This document shows positions 52,588 to 60,206 of a stretch of DNA of 64,000 bases, piece after piece. The DNA is taken from NCBI GenBank assembly GCA_900318625.1, contig ONLG01000006.1, positions 1 to 64,000 on the forward strand, written 5' to 3'. Source of the DNA: an uncultured Prevotella sp. GTDB lineage: Bacteria; Bacteroidota; Bacteroidia; Bacteroidales; Bacteroidaceae. A program made the position numbers and the translations under genes. How positions within the stretch are numbered: the first letter of the stretch is position 1; each line of letters opens with the position of its first letter. Below the pieces are notes generated by a model that saw only the letters and a list, made by a program, of their open reading frames with translations, was not told the DNA's origin and did not search any database.

Positions 52588-52758
52588 ATGCCTAAGACAA
52601 GCTACCAAGAAGAAGCCATGCGCTATGCCGATGCATATCTGAACCGTCTTCTATGTATGGAGGATGTGGCAAATCGTGCGGTGGAACTGAGGCTAAAGCA
52701 GATCATAGAGCAAAGGATGAAACAGAATACGGACGGCAACGACAAGCTGCAACTGTGA
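52588..52758 (+). CDS. Small protein of 56 residues, unknown
   Basis: MPKTSYQEEAMRYADAYLNR at the N-terminus, then LLCMEDVANRAVELRLKQII and EQRMKQNTDGNDKLQL. Highly charged and helical, without a signal peptide or membrane segment. Supported by a -7 box 32 bp upstream and by a clean frame between the TPR/AraC gene and the TMEM43 gene. Function unknown; it might be an antitoxin-like or adaptor protein, but nothing in the sequence shows it. Confidence 0.5.
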   Translation: MPKTSYQEEAMRYADAYLNRLLCMEDVANRAVELRLKQIIEQRMKQNTDGNDKLQL

Positions 52759-52860
52759 AGAGAGCAACAGCCACTAATAAAACAGAGGCATCGAAGACTG
52801 TTCTCACAATACATATATAATAAGGTGACATTAAACATTATTACGAAATAAATAACTATT

Positions 52861-54252
52861 ATGGCGTATCAAGAAACAACTACTACAAGTTACGGACAAC
52901 GTGTGAGCAGCTCATGCGGCGGCATCATCACAGGAATAGTGCTCTTCTTTGCAGGAACGGCACTGCTATGGTGGAACGAAGGCCGCGCTGTGAAGACCGA
53001 CAAAATGCTCAACGAAGCACAGGGTGTGACGGTGGAGATGCCCGACGTGAACAAGGTGAACCCCGAATTTGAGGGCAAGCTCGTTCATGCCACCGCCCTG
53101 GCAACCACAGAAGACTCGCTGAGCGACGGCTCATTCGGCATTGGTGCCAAAGCTATCAGCATCGAACGAAAGGTGGAATATTACCAGTATGTTGAACATT
53201 CAGAGAGCAAGAGCCGCGATAAGATCGGCGGAGGACAGGAAACCGTCACCACTTACACATACAAAATGGAGTGGACATCGAAGCCTGTCAACTCACAGGA
53301 GTTCCACGATCCCGCCTATCAGAACAAGAACTTCGTAGTCTGCCAGCACGAGGATGCAAGACAGTATGCCCAGAATGTAAGCTTCGGAGCCTATAAGCTC
53401 ACCGAAGGTCAGATACATTCAATCAGCGGAGTACAGCCTTTTGTGCCTACATTCACCGACGAACAGATGAAGCGTTGGAACACTGAGACGGCTCAGAAGA
53501 TACGCACCATGGGCACCAACACTGCCATAACGACATCTTCGCTTGCCGACACTGCGCCCGCAACAGCCAACGACAGCACTGCCACAGCATCGGTTTCGCG
53601 CGACTACGACTACGTTCACCTGCGCGACAACGTGCTCTACTATGGTGCCAACCCCTCTTCGCCGCAGCTGGGCGACGTGAGAGTGACGTTCACAAAGGTG
53701 ATGCCGGCTCAGGTAACAATCATTGCAACCGTCACGGGCAACACTTTCAAGCCCTTCAAGGCTGAGAACGGCAAGACTTTCTCTACCCTCGTGATGGGTC
53801 AGAAGAGCGTTGACGAGATCTATCAGGGCGAGCACGACACCAACAACATGATGCTCTGGCTGCTCCGCATAGTAGGCATTGCCATTGTCATTGGCGGTCT
53901 GAAGACTACATTCAGCATCTTCGAGACACTGATGAAGATACTTCCGTTCCTTGCAAACATCGTTGGCTTCGGCGTAGGACTGGTTTGCACCATCGTAGGT
54001 ACGGTTTGGTCGCTGCTCGTTATCGCAATAGCATGGATTGCCTACCGTCCTGTGCTCGGCATAACAATACTGGTAGTGGCAGGCGGAATACTTGGTTTCT
54101 TTGTCTATCGCGGACGTCAGAAGAAGCTGCAACAGCCCCAGCCCGCACAGCAACCAGGACAGGCGCCCAACTATCAGGGCCTTTACGACCAGTACAAGAA
54201 AAACAACCAGAACTTAAACGGACAGAATCCTGGTCAGCCAGGTCAGAGATAA
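52861..54252 (+). CDS. TMEM43-family membrane protein
   Basis: 463 residues. N-terminal membrane helix (IITGIVLFFAGTALLWWNEG, about 22-41), a large extracytoplasmic region (about 45-325) and four C-terminal helices (about 326-420: MLWLLRIVGIAIVIGGLKTT, LANIVGFGVGLVCTIVGTVW and further). The FxGxALLWWNEGRAVKT motif and the C-terminal helical block are typical of the TMEM43 (LUMA) family, whose bacterial function is unknown. The tail is rich in Gln, Pro and Asn. It is flanked by a promoterless 100-bp gap after the small ORF and by a strong terminator. Confidence 0.85.
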   Translation: MAYQETTTTSYGQRVSSSCGGIITGIVLFFAGTALLWWNEGRAVKTDKMLNEAQGVTVEMPDVNKVNPEFEGKLVHATALATTEDSLSDGSFGIGAKAISIERKVEYYQYVEHSESKSRDKIGGGQETVTTYTYKMEWTSKPVNSQEFHDPAYQNKNFVVCQHEDARQYAQNVSFGAYKLTEGQIHSISGVQPFVPTFTDEQMKRWNTETAQKIRTMGTNTAITTSSLADTAPATANDSTATASVSRDYDYVHLRDNVLYYGANPSSPQLGDVRVTFTKVMPAQVTIIATVTGNTFKPFKAENGKTFSTLVMGQKSVDEIYQGEHDTNNMMLWLLRIVGIAIVIGGLKTTFSIFETLMKILPFLANIVGFGVGLVCTIVGTVWSLLVIAIAWIAYRPVLGITILVVAGGILGFFVYRGRQKKLQQPQPAQQPGQAPNYQGLYDQYKKNNQNLNGQNPGQPGQR

Positions 54253-54296
54253 TATCTATATATTTACTAAGACTACTACATATAATTCCCGTTCCG

Positions 54297-54330
54297 AGAG
54301 GATTTGTCGTGATGACAAATCCTCTTTTTT
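54297..54330 (+). terminator. Terminator after the TMEM43-family gene
   Basis: Stem AGAGGATTTGTC (54297-54308) and GACAAATCCTCT (54314-54325), loop GTGAT, followed by TTTTT. Classical intrinsic terminator. Confidence 0.9.
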
Positions 54331-54611
54331 GCGTTTATAGAAAGCCTGCGAGGTCTTGATGGGAAGCCACAGGGACTTGATGGGAAACCCCACAGGAGCT
54401 TGATGGCGCGCAAAAACAGAACGGCATAGAAGGGAAAGGCAGCAGGGAACAGCCGAAAGGAGAGGAAAATGACAGCGAAAGGATACATAAAGGCACAACG
54501 AACGCCTTGCAATGACCACAAAAAGACGTGTGGAACAAGTCCACAGAGCTCAGGCAACATGGCACGACAGGGCTAAACACAGGCCAGACAGCGTGTTACA
54601 GAAACAAAGAA
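54331..54611. other. Gene-free stretch with three direct repeats
   Basis: No gene. CTTGATGGGAAGCCACAGGG-type units begin at 54355, 54376 and 54399 (third copy partial). The region 54410-54560 is purine-rich on the plus strand. Frames of 60-94 codons on the minus strand lack support. Confidence 0.55.
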
Positions 54612-54640
54612 GGCTCCCAGCCTACTCGCGACTGGGAGCC
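54612..54640 (-). terminator. Terminator of the DASS transporter gene
   Basis: Stem GGCTCCCAG (54612-54620) and CTGGGAGCC (54632-54640), loop 11, then TTCTTTGTTTC on the minus strand. 31 bp past the stop at 54672. Confidence 0.82.
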
Positions 54641-54671
54641 TATTGCTATGAATATCTAAAGGTTCTGCGCC

Positions 54672-56144
54672 TTAAAGTATTCCCATCTGTCCAACGAAGT
54701 ACAACATGGTATAGCCGAGAACCATAGTCAGTATGCCCACGGTGATACCAACCCTGAGCATATCTTTCTGCTCGACGAGTCCCGTCGAATAAGCTATGGC
54801 GTTCGGCGGAGTAGAGATAGGCAGACACATAGCCGAAGAAGCGGCCAGCGCAATACCTATAAGAACAGTCGGTGTGCCGCCGATAGTGTCGAGACGGTCG
54901 CCCATTCCTTTGCAGACAACGGCGAGAATAGGCACCAGCAGTGCTGCCGTAGCGGTGTTGGAGATGAAGTTGCTGAGGAAGTAGCACAGCAAACCAGAAG
55001 CCAAAAGTATCACCATCGGGCTCCATTCGCCGAACGGAATACTCTTGATAGCGGCAGCGGCCAGTCCCGAACCGTTCATTCCGAGTCCGAGAGCAAATCC
55101 ACCGGCAACCATCCAGATAACGGCCCAGTCAATTTCCTTAAGGTCGCGTGCGGTAATCACACCCGTTATGGCAAACACTCCCATAGGAACCATAGCCACG
55201 GTGTTGGCATCGATGCCGGTGTACTCCTTGGGAACAACCCACAGGAGGATAGTCACGATGAACGTCAAGCATACCACCCACATTCTCCAACCGTGGTGAA
55301 TCTTTCCATCTATCTTCAGTTCGATGGTCTTCTGAGTGAATGGATAGAACTTCAGAATGATGCGCCATGAGAGCAGAAGGATTAAAATGGTAAGCGGGAA
55401 CATGATTGCCATCCACTGTCCGAAGCCCAGACCCATGTTCAGGCCGGCCTCATCGTTGAGCACTTTCAGCGCGATGGCATTTGGTGGCGTACCGATAGGC
55501 GTTCCCATACCACCGATATTGGCAGCCACGGGGATGCTCATAGTCAGCGCGATACGTCCCTTGCCGCTTGCAGGAAGAGCCGCAAAGACAGGCGTGAGGA
55601 ACGTGAGCATCATTGCTGCGGTAGCTGTGTTGCTCACAAACATCGAGAACAGTCCCGTGATAAGCAGGAAACCAAGCAGCACATTCTCGCTCTTATTGCC
55701 GAACGGACGTATCAGGTTCTTGGCCAGCAGCACGTCGAGACCCGACTTAGTGGCTGCGATAGCCAGGATGAAACCTCCGAGGAAGAGCATGATTACCGGG
55801 TCGGCAAAGGCTGCCATGATTTCTTTCGACTTCAGCAGAGTGCCGAAGGTCTCGTTCTCCTCGCCCTTAAAGAAAGCCAGACTGTTGTTCGAGATAGTCA
55901 GACACATGGTCGTAATGATTGAGAGCGAGGTGGCCCAGGAAGGTATACACTCTGTTAGCCATGAGAGAGTAGCAAATACGAAGATTGCGATTACTCGCTG
56001 TTGAATTACTGTCAAGCCATCTATTCCGAAGGTGCCAACAGGCAAGTTCCACACGATTGCAGTGACAATGAAGATACCAAGCAGCTCGAACATCTTCTTC
56101 TTCGAGTACTTGTTGTTTAGGACATTACTGCTTACTTCAGCCAT
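54672..56144 (-). CDS. DASS/SLC13-family sodium:anion symporter
   Basis: 490 residues from ATG 56144 (MAEVSSNVLNNKYSKKK); the longer frame to 56189 adds unsupported residues. About 11-12 membrane helices. Two conserved loop motifs are seen: GMGTPIGTPPNAIAL in the first half and MCLPISTPPNAIAYSTG in the second, the NxxA substrate/sodium loops of the family. Probable substrates are C4-dicarboxylates or sulfate; which one cannot be told. Divergent from a periplasmic binding protein gene; TAACTTTG (complement of 56187-56194) is the -7 box. Confidence 0.87.
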   Translation of the reverse strand: MAEVSSNVLNNKYSKKKMFELLGIFIVTAIVWNLPVGTFGIDGLTVIQQRVIAIFVFATLSWLTECIPSWATSLSIITTMCLTISNNSLAFFKGEENETFGTLLKSKEIMAAFADPVIMLFLGGFILAIAATKSGLDVLLAKNLIRPFGNKSENVLLGFLLITGLFSMFVSNTATAAMMLTFLTPVFAALPASGKGRIALTMSIPVAANIGGMGTPIGTPPNAIALKVLNDEAGLNMGLGFGQWMAIMFPLTILILLLSWRIILKFYPFTQKTIELKIDGKIHHGWRMWVVCLTFIVTILLWVVPKEYTGIDANTVAMVPMGVFAITGVITARDLKEIDWAVIWMVAGGFALGLGMNGSGLAAAAIKSIPFGEWSPMVILLASGLLCYFLSNFISNTATAALLVPILAVVCKGMGDRLDTIGGTPTVLIGIALAASSAMCLPISTPPNAIAYSTGLVEQKDMLRVGITVGILTMVLGYTMLYFVGQMGIL

Positions 56145-56186
56145 TTTGTTATTCTTTGAATGTTTATATGTTGGTGAAAAACCGTG

Positions 56187-56224
56187 CAAAGTTACTAAAT
56201 CTATATTTATTTTTGGTAATTTTG
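56187..56224. promoter_or_regulatory. Back-to-back -7 boxes between transporter and binding protein genes
   Basis: Minus strand TAACTTTG (complement 56187-56194) and plus strand TAATTTTG (56217-56224) are 22 bp apart. No good -33 elements. The plus transcript has a 17-bp leader. Confidence 0.55.
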
Positions 56225-56240
56225 CATAAAATTAGTCACG

Positions 56241-57377
56241 ATGAGAGCACCGTTTTATCCCCTGCCGATGGTTTTGTTGCTGCTGCTCTGCTGTTGCACA
56301 GGCGGCAACCACACCTCGCCACAGGCTCAGGGCGACACCATACGCATGGCCTATGCCGAGAACATCACCATAACAGACTACAAGAAATATAAAGTCGTGG
56401 AGCTCGCCAACCCCTGGAAGCGCGGCCATCTGCTCCATCGCTACGTACTGACAGACAGCACCTACGACGGCCACGCAGCCTTGCCCGAGGGTGCAACCGT
56501 AGTCAGGGTTCCGCTGCGACGCGCGGTGGTGTTCAATGCAGCCCACGCCAACCTCTTCGTAGAGCTGCGAAAGATGGGCGCAATAGCCGGTGTGGCCGAC
56601 CTGAAATACATGAACATCCCTCGCATAAAGGCTGCCGCAGCTGGCGGAACGATTGCCGACTGCGGCAACAGCATGGCTCCCAACACCGAGCTTCTGGCCA
56701 GTCTGAACTGTGACGGCATACTGCTCTCGCCCTTCGAGAACAGCGGCGGCTACGGCAAACTTGAGAAAATGGGCATCCCTATCATAGAATGTGCCGAATA
56801 CATGGAAACCTCCGCGCTGGGCAGAGCCGAGTGGATGCGCTTCTACGGTATGCTCATGGGATGCAGCAACGAAGCCGACAGCCTGTTCAAAGTCGTGGAA
56901 AACAACTACCGGAAGCTCGCCTCGAAAGCCAAGACAGCCGGAAAGGGAAAGAAAATCATCACCGAACGCATGACCGGAAACATCTGGTACGTGGCTGGCG
57001 GCATGAGTTCGGTAGGCCGGCTGATAACCGATGCCGGCGGACAGTATGCCTGGAGCGACGACAAACACAGCGGCAGCCTGCCACTGAGCTTCGAGACGGT
57101 GCTCAGCAAGTCGGGCGATGCCGACGTGTGGCTGTTCAACTATAACGGCACGGAGCCGCTGACCACTCGCCGACTGGCTTCAGAGCACCACGGCTACAGC
57201 GAGATGAAAGCCTTTCAGCAGGCAAACGTCTGGTATGTGAACACCATAGAGACCCCGTATTTCGAGGAAGTGTCGTTCCACCCCGACCGCCTGCTCAGCG
57301 ACTATATGCTGCTGCTGCATCCCGAAATGCTCACCGACAGCCGACAGCTGCACTACTACCGCAAGATTGCACCATGA
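56241..57377 (+). CDS. Periplasmic iron/cobalamin-type binding protein (lipoprotein)
   Basis: 378 residues, BtuF/FecB-like class III substrate-binding protein. The lipoprotein signal ends LLLLCCC (Cys in positions 17-19). Two lobes joined by a long helix are predicted; GILLSPFENSGGYGKLEKMG and IIECAEYMETSALGRAEWMR mark the first lobe and MTGNIWYVAGGMSSVGRLIT the second. Likely ligands are iron chelates, heme or cobalamin. The next gene overlaps by 4 bases. No ATPase gene follows. Confidence 0.83.
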   Translation: MRAPFYPLPMVLLLLLCCCTGGNHTSPQAQGDTIRMAYAENITITDYKKYKVVELANPWKRGHLLHRYVLTDSTYDGHAALPEGATVVRVPLRRAVVFNAAHANLFVELRKMGAIAGVADLKYMNIPRIKAAAAGGTIADCGNSMAPNTELLASLNCDGILLSPFENSGGYGKLEKMGIPIIECAEYMETSALGRAEWMRFYGMLMGCSNEADSLFKVVENNYRKLASKAKTAGKGKKIITERMTGNIWYVAGGMSSVGRLITDAGGQYAWSDDKHSGSLPLSFETVLSKSGDADVWLFNYNGTEPLTTRRLASEHHGYSEMKAFQQANVWYVNTIETPYFEEVSFHPDRLLSDYMLLLHPEMLTDSRQLHYYRKIAP

Positions 57378-58390
57378 AACGCACCACCCTTACCATACTG
57401 TTGCTCGCCGTAAGCACAGCCTTGCTGTTCACCCTGAGCATGACTACGGGAGCTGTGAACATCCCGGCATCCGACGTGCTGGGCATCATGCTGGGCCGAG
57501 GAACAAGCAACCACACGTGGCACTTCATCGTTACCGAGACGCGTCTGCCGTCGGCTGTCACGGCATTGATGGCCGGCAGCTCACTGGCAGTCAGCGGACT
57601 GCTGCTCCAGACGGCTTTCCGCAACCCGTTGGCAGGCCCCGGCATCTTCGGCATCAGCAGCGGAGCAAGCGTAGGCGTGGCCCTGGTGATGCTTGCCCTT
57701 GGCGGCGAGCTATCGGCTGGAGCCTTCTCGGTAGGTGGCTTCATGGCAGTGCTGGCAGGAGCCTTCGCTGGCGCAATGGCCGTTACGGCTGTCATCTTTG
57801 CCTTCTCCACGATGGTTCGCAGCAGCGTGGTGCTGCTTATCATAGGCGTGATGATAGGCTATCTGGCTTCGTCGGCAGTCACTCTGCTCAACTTCCATGC
57901 CTCGGAAGAAGGCGTAAGGTCGTATGTGACATGGGGAATGGGCACGTTTGGCAACACAAGCTCCCACCAAACGGCAGCCATGAGCGGCCTCGCGCTTGTC
58001 GGTCTGGCATTGGCAGCGATGCTGGTAAAGCCGCTCAACGCCTTTCTGCTGGGCTCACAGTATGCTCGCAACCTTGGCATCAACACGCGGTTGTTCCGTC
58101 ATCTGCTGCTTGTCATCACGGGATGGCTCACGGCAGTAGCCACGGCGTTCTGCGGTCCGATAGCTTTCATTGGCCTTGCCGTGCCCCACATAGCCCGCCT
58201 GCTGCTCTCAAGCGAAGACCACAGGTGGCTGTTGCCATGCACAATGCTGTGCGGCATGGCGGTGGCACTGCTCTGCCACGTGATATGCACAGCTGCTTCA
58301 GGCGGCAGCATGATACCTGTCAATGCCGTCACACCCATCATCGGTGCCCCGGTGATTATCTACTGCCTCTGCTCCAACCGCTTCCGATAG
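57374..58390 (+). CDS. FecCD/BtuC-family permease
   Basis: 338 residues with about ten membrane helices and family motifs RLPSAVTALMAGSSLAVSGLLLQ and NPLAGPGIFGISSGAS. ATGA overlap couples it to the binding protein. Its C-terminus (PVNAVTPIIGAPVIIYCL) is complete. The usual ATPase partner is not in this cluster: the next gene is on the minus strand, with its end overlapping this stop by about 31 bp. Confidence 0.88.
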   Translation: MKRTTLTILLLAVSTALLFTLSMTTGAVNIPASDVLGIMLGRGTSNHTWHFIVTETRLPSAVTALMAGSSLAVSGLLLQTAFRNPLAGPGIFGISSGASVGVALVMLALGGELSAGAFSVGGFMAVLAGAFAGAMAVTAVIFAFSTMVRSSVVLLIIGVMIGYLASSAVTLLNFHASEEGVRSYVTWGMGTFGNTSSHQTAAMSGLALVGLALAAMLVKPLNAFLLGSQYARNLGINTRLFRHLLLVITGWLTAVATAFCGPIAFIGLAVPHIARLLLSSEDHRWLLPCTMLCGMAVALLCHVICTAASGGSMIPVNAVTPIIGAPVIIYCLCSNRFR

Positions 58391-58695
58391 CCGGCCTTCA
58401 CCCTTTTCTCTATCTCAGAAGCCGACAGCGTGGGAGAGAACAGGCTCTTCACAAAAACGCACAACACGAAACATAGCACCGTCAGCACTGCGCTGACAAG
58501 CCACTTCAGCAGCTCGCCTGACAGTGGAACATAGTTGAAACTGACTATTCCGGCCACGGCAGGTATGCCAAAAAGCAGCATATCTGCCCCGGAACTGACC
58601 TTATAGCTCTGCTGGAGCTGCTGCCACTCGCGGTCTTCGCTGAGCAGCGACTTGCGGTTCTTCTGCCAAAGAACTTCAAATTTCTCGTCGTCCAT
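58360..58695 (-). CDS. Small two-helix membrane protein, unknown
   Basis: 111 residues from ATG 58695 (MDDEKFEVLWQKNRKSL); the frame continues to 58746 but runs into the repeat array. A charged N-terminus is followed by two hydrophobic segments (MLLFGIPAVAGIVSFNY and LVSAVLTVLCFVLCVFV) and a basic tail. Family unknown. A -7 box TACTTTTG (complement of 58701-58708) lies 5 bp upstream, so the transcript is nearly leaderless, and array D sits directly behind it. Confidence 0.65.
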   Translation of the reverse strand: MDDEKFEVLWQKNRKSLLSEDREWQQLQQSYKVSSGADMLLFGIPAVAGIVSFNYVPLSGELLKWLVSAVLTVLCFVLCVFVKSLFSPTLSASEIEKRVKAGYRKRLEQRQ

Positions 58696-58722
58696 AGCTG
58701 CAAAAGTACTAAAAAGCAAAGT

Positions 58723-58869
58723 AATATGTGTCATATTACTCACCAATATGGGCCATATTACCTACCAATATGGGCCATATTACTGACCAATATGGGCCAT
58801 ATTACTGACCAATATGAGTCATATTACTGACCAATATGAGTCATATTACTGACTAATATGAGTCATATT
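58723..58869. repeat. 22-bp tandem dyad array D (7 copies)
   Basis: Cores start at 58723, 58745, 58767, 58789, 58811, 58833 and 58855, exact 22-bp period. Arms AATATG and CATATT are invariant; centres are TGT, GGC, GGC, GGC, AGT, AGT, AGT. Linkers are 7 bp (ACTCACC, ACCTACC, ACTGACC, ACTGACT). On the minus strand it ends ATATTACTTTGC. It fills the space between the divergent 58360 gene and serB, so its end copies fall near the -33 zones of both. Confidence 0.92.
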
Positions 58870-58976
58870 TGAAATTGTTTTCGTAACTTAGCAGCCGTAA
58901 AGGTTTCGTCAATGCAAAGCCTTTTGCCACAAATACACCTTAATTATATATACACACGCAAGAACAACACACCGCT

Positions 58977-60206
58977 ATGAAGGAAGAACAGATACTTATC
59001 CGCATCACCGGACAGGACCGTCCGGGACTCACCGCGTCGATAATGACTATCCTGGCACGCTATGATGCCGAGATACTTGACATCGGACAGGCCGACATCC
59101 ACTCCACTCTCTCGTTGGGAATACTTATCCGCATCGACGAGAAAAGCTCGGGACAGGTGATGAAGGAGTTGCTTTTCAAGACCACGGAACTGAACGTGCA
59201 GATTGGCTTCTCGCCCATCGACGACGACCGCTACGAAGACTGGGTGAGCCGTCAGGGCAAGCACCGCTACATACTCACGCTGATTGGACGTTCGCTTTCG
59301 GCCCGACAGATTGAGGCCGCCACGAAGGTTGTGGCAGACCAGGGCTTCAACATCGACTCGATAATACGCCTTACGGGTCGCAAAAGCATAAAGACGCCGG
59401 GCAAGAACGTCAGGGCCTGTCTGGAGTTTTCGCTGCGAGGAACTCCTCGCGACCGTGCTCAGATGCAGGCCGAACTGATGCGTCTGTCGGCTGAAATGGA
59501 GACCGACTTCTCCTTGCAGCGCGATGATATGTTCCGACGGATGCGCCGTCTGATCTGCTTCGATATGGATTCTACGCTCATCCAGACCGAGTGCATCGAC
59601 GAGCTGGCAATGAAAGCCGGTGTGGGCGACCAGGTTAAGGCTATCACAGAGCGCGCCATGAGGGGCGAGATAGACTTCAAGGAGAGCTTCACCGAGCGCG
59701 TAGCACTGCTCAAGGGGCTCGATGTGAGCGTGATGAAGGAGATTGCCGAGAACCTGCCCATCACCGAAGGAGTAGACCGACTGATGTCGGTGCTGAAGCG
59801 ATGCGGCTACAAGATAGCCATTCTGAGCGGTGGATTTACCTACTTCGGCGAGTATCTGCAACGCCGCTATGGCATCGACTACGTCTATGCCAACGAGTTG
59901 GAGATCGACGAAGACGGCAAACTCACGGGTCGATATGTGGGCGAGATTGTCGACGGACAACGCAAGGCAGAGCTGCTCAAGCTCATTGCACAGGTTGAGA
60001 AGGTCAACCTGGCACAGACCATTGCTGTCGGCGACGGTGCCAACGACCTGCCGATGCTCTCCGAAGCGGGCTTGGGCATAGCCTTCCATGCCAAGCCGCG
60101 CGTGGTGGCAAACGCAAAGCAGAGCATCAACACCATCGGACTCGACGGTGTGCTCTACTTCCTCGGCTTCAAAGACAGCTATCTGGGCGAGCAGGGCAAG
60201 CTGTAG
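58977..60206 (+). CDS. serB: Phosphoserine phosphatase with N-terminal ACT domains
   Basis: Dephosphorylates O-phosphoserine, last step of serine synthesis. The 409-residue protein has two ACT-like domains (about 1-180: MKEEQILIRITGQDRPGLTA, and YILTLIGRSLSARQIEAATK) and a C-terminal HAD phosphatase with FDMDSTLIQTECIDELA (motif I), ILSGGFTYFG (motif II), and VGDGANDLPM (motif IV). ACT domains suggest serine feedback. The stop overlaps the convergent phosphatase gene by 28 bp. Confidence 0.94.
   Translation: MKEEQILIRITGQDRPGLTASIMTILARYDAEILDIGQADIHSTLSLGILIRIDEKSSGQVMKELLFKTTELNVQIGFSPIDDDRYEDWVSRQGKHRYILTLIGRSLSARQIEAATKVVADQGFNIDSIIRLTGRKSIKTPGKNVRACLEFSLRGTPRDRAQMQAELMRLSAEMETDFSLQRDDMFRRMRRLICFDMDSTLIQTECIDELAMKAGVGDQVKAITERAMRGEIDFKESFTERVALLKGLDVSVMKEIAENLPITEGVDRLMSVLKRCGYKIAILSGGFTYFGEYLQRRYGIDYVYANELEIDEDGKLTGRYVGEIVDGQRKAELLKLIAQVEKVNLAQTIAVGDGANDLPMLSEAGLGIAFHAKPRVVANAKQSINTIGLDGVLYFLGFKDSYLGEQGKL

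Noticed and set aside
57367..58476. 369-codon frame overlapping the FecCD permease in another phase
   Set aside because: His/Arg/Gln-rich, no domain; the overlapping permease has clear motifs and an ATGA-coupled start.
58723..58869. CRISPR array
   Set aside because: The unit is 22 bp with a nearly constant 7-bp linker, so there are no unique spacers, and there are no cas genes in the window.
58723..58869. Replication origin iterons
   Set aside because: Phasing resembles iterons, but no replication gene or DnaA boxes were seen, and the same unit occurs at four scattered loci.
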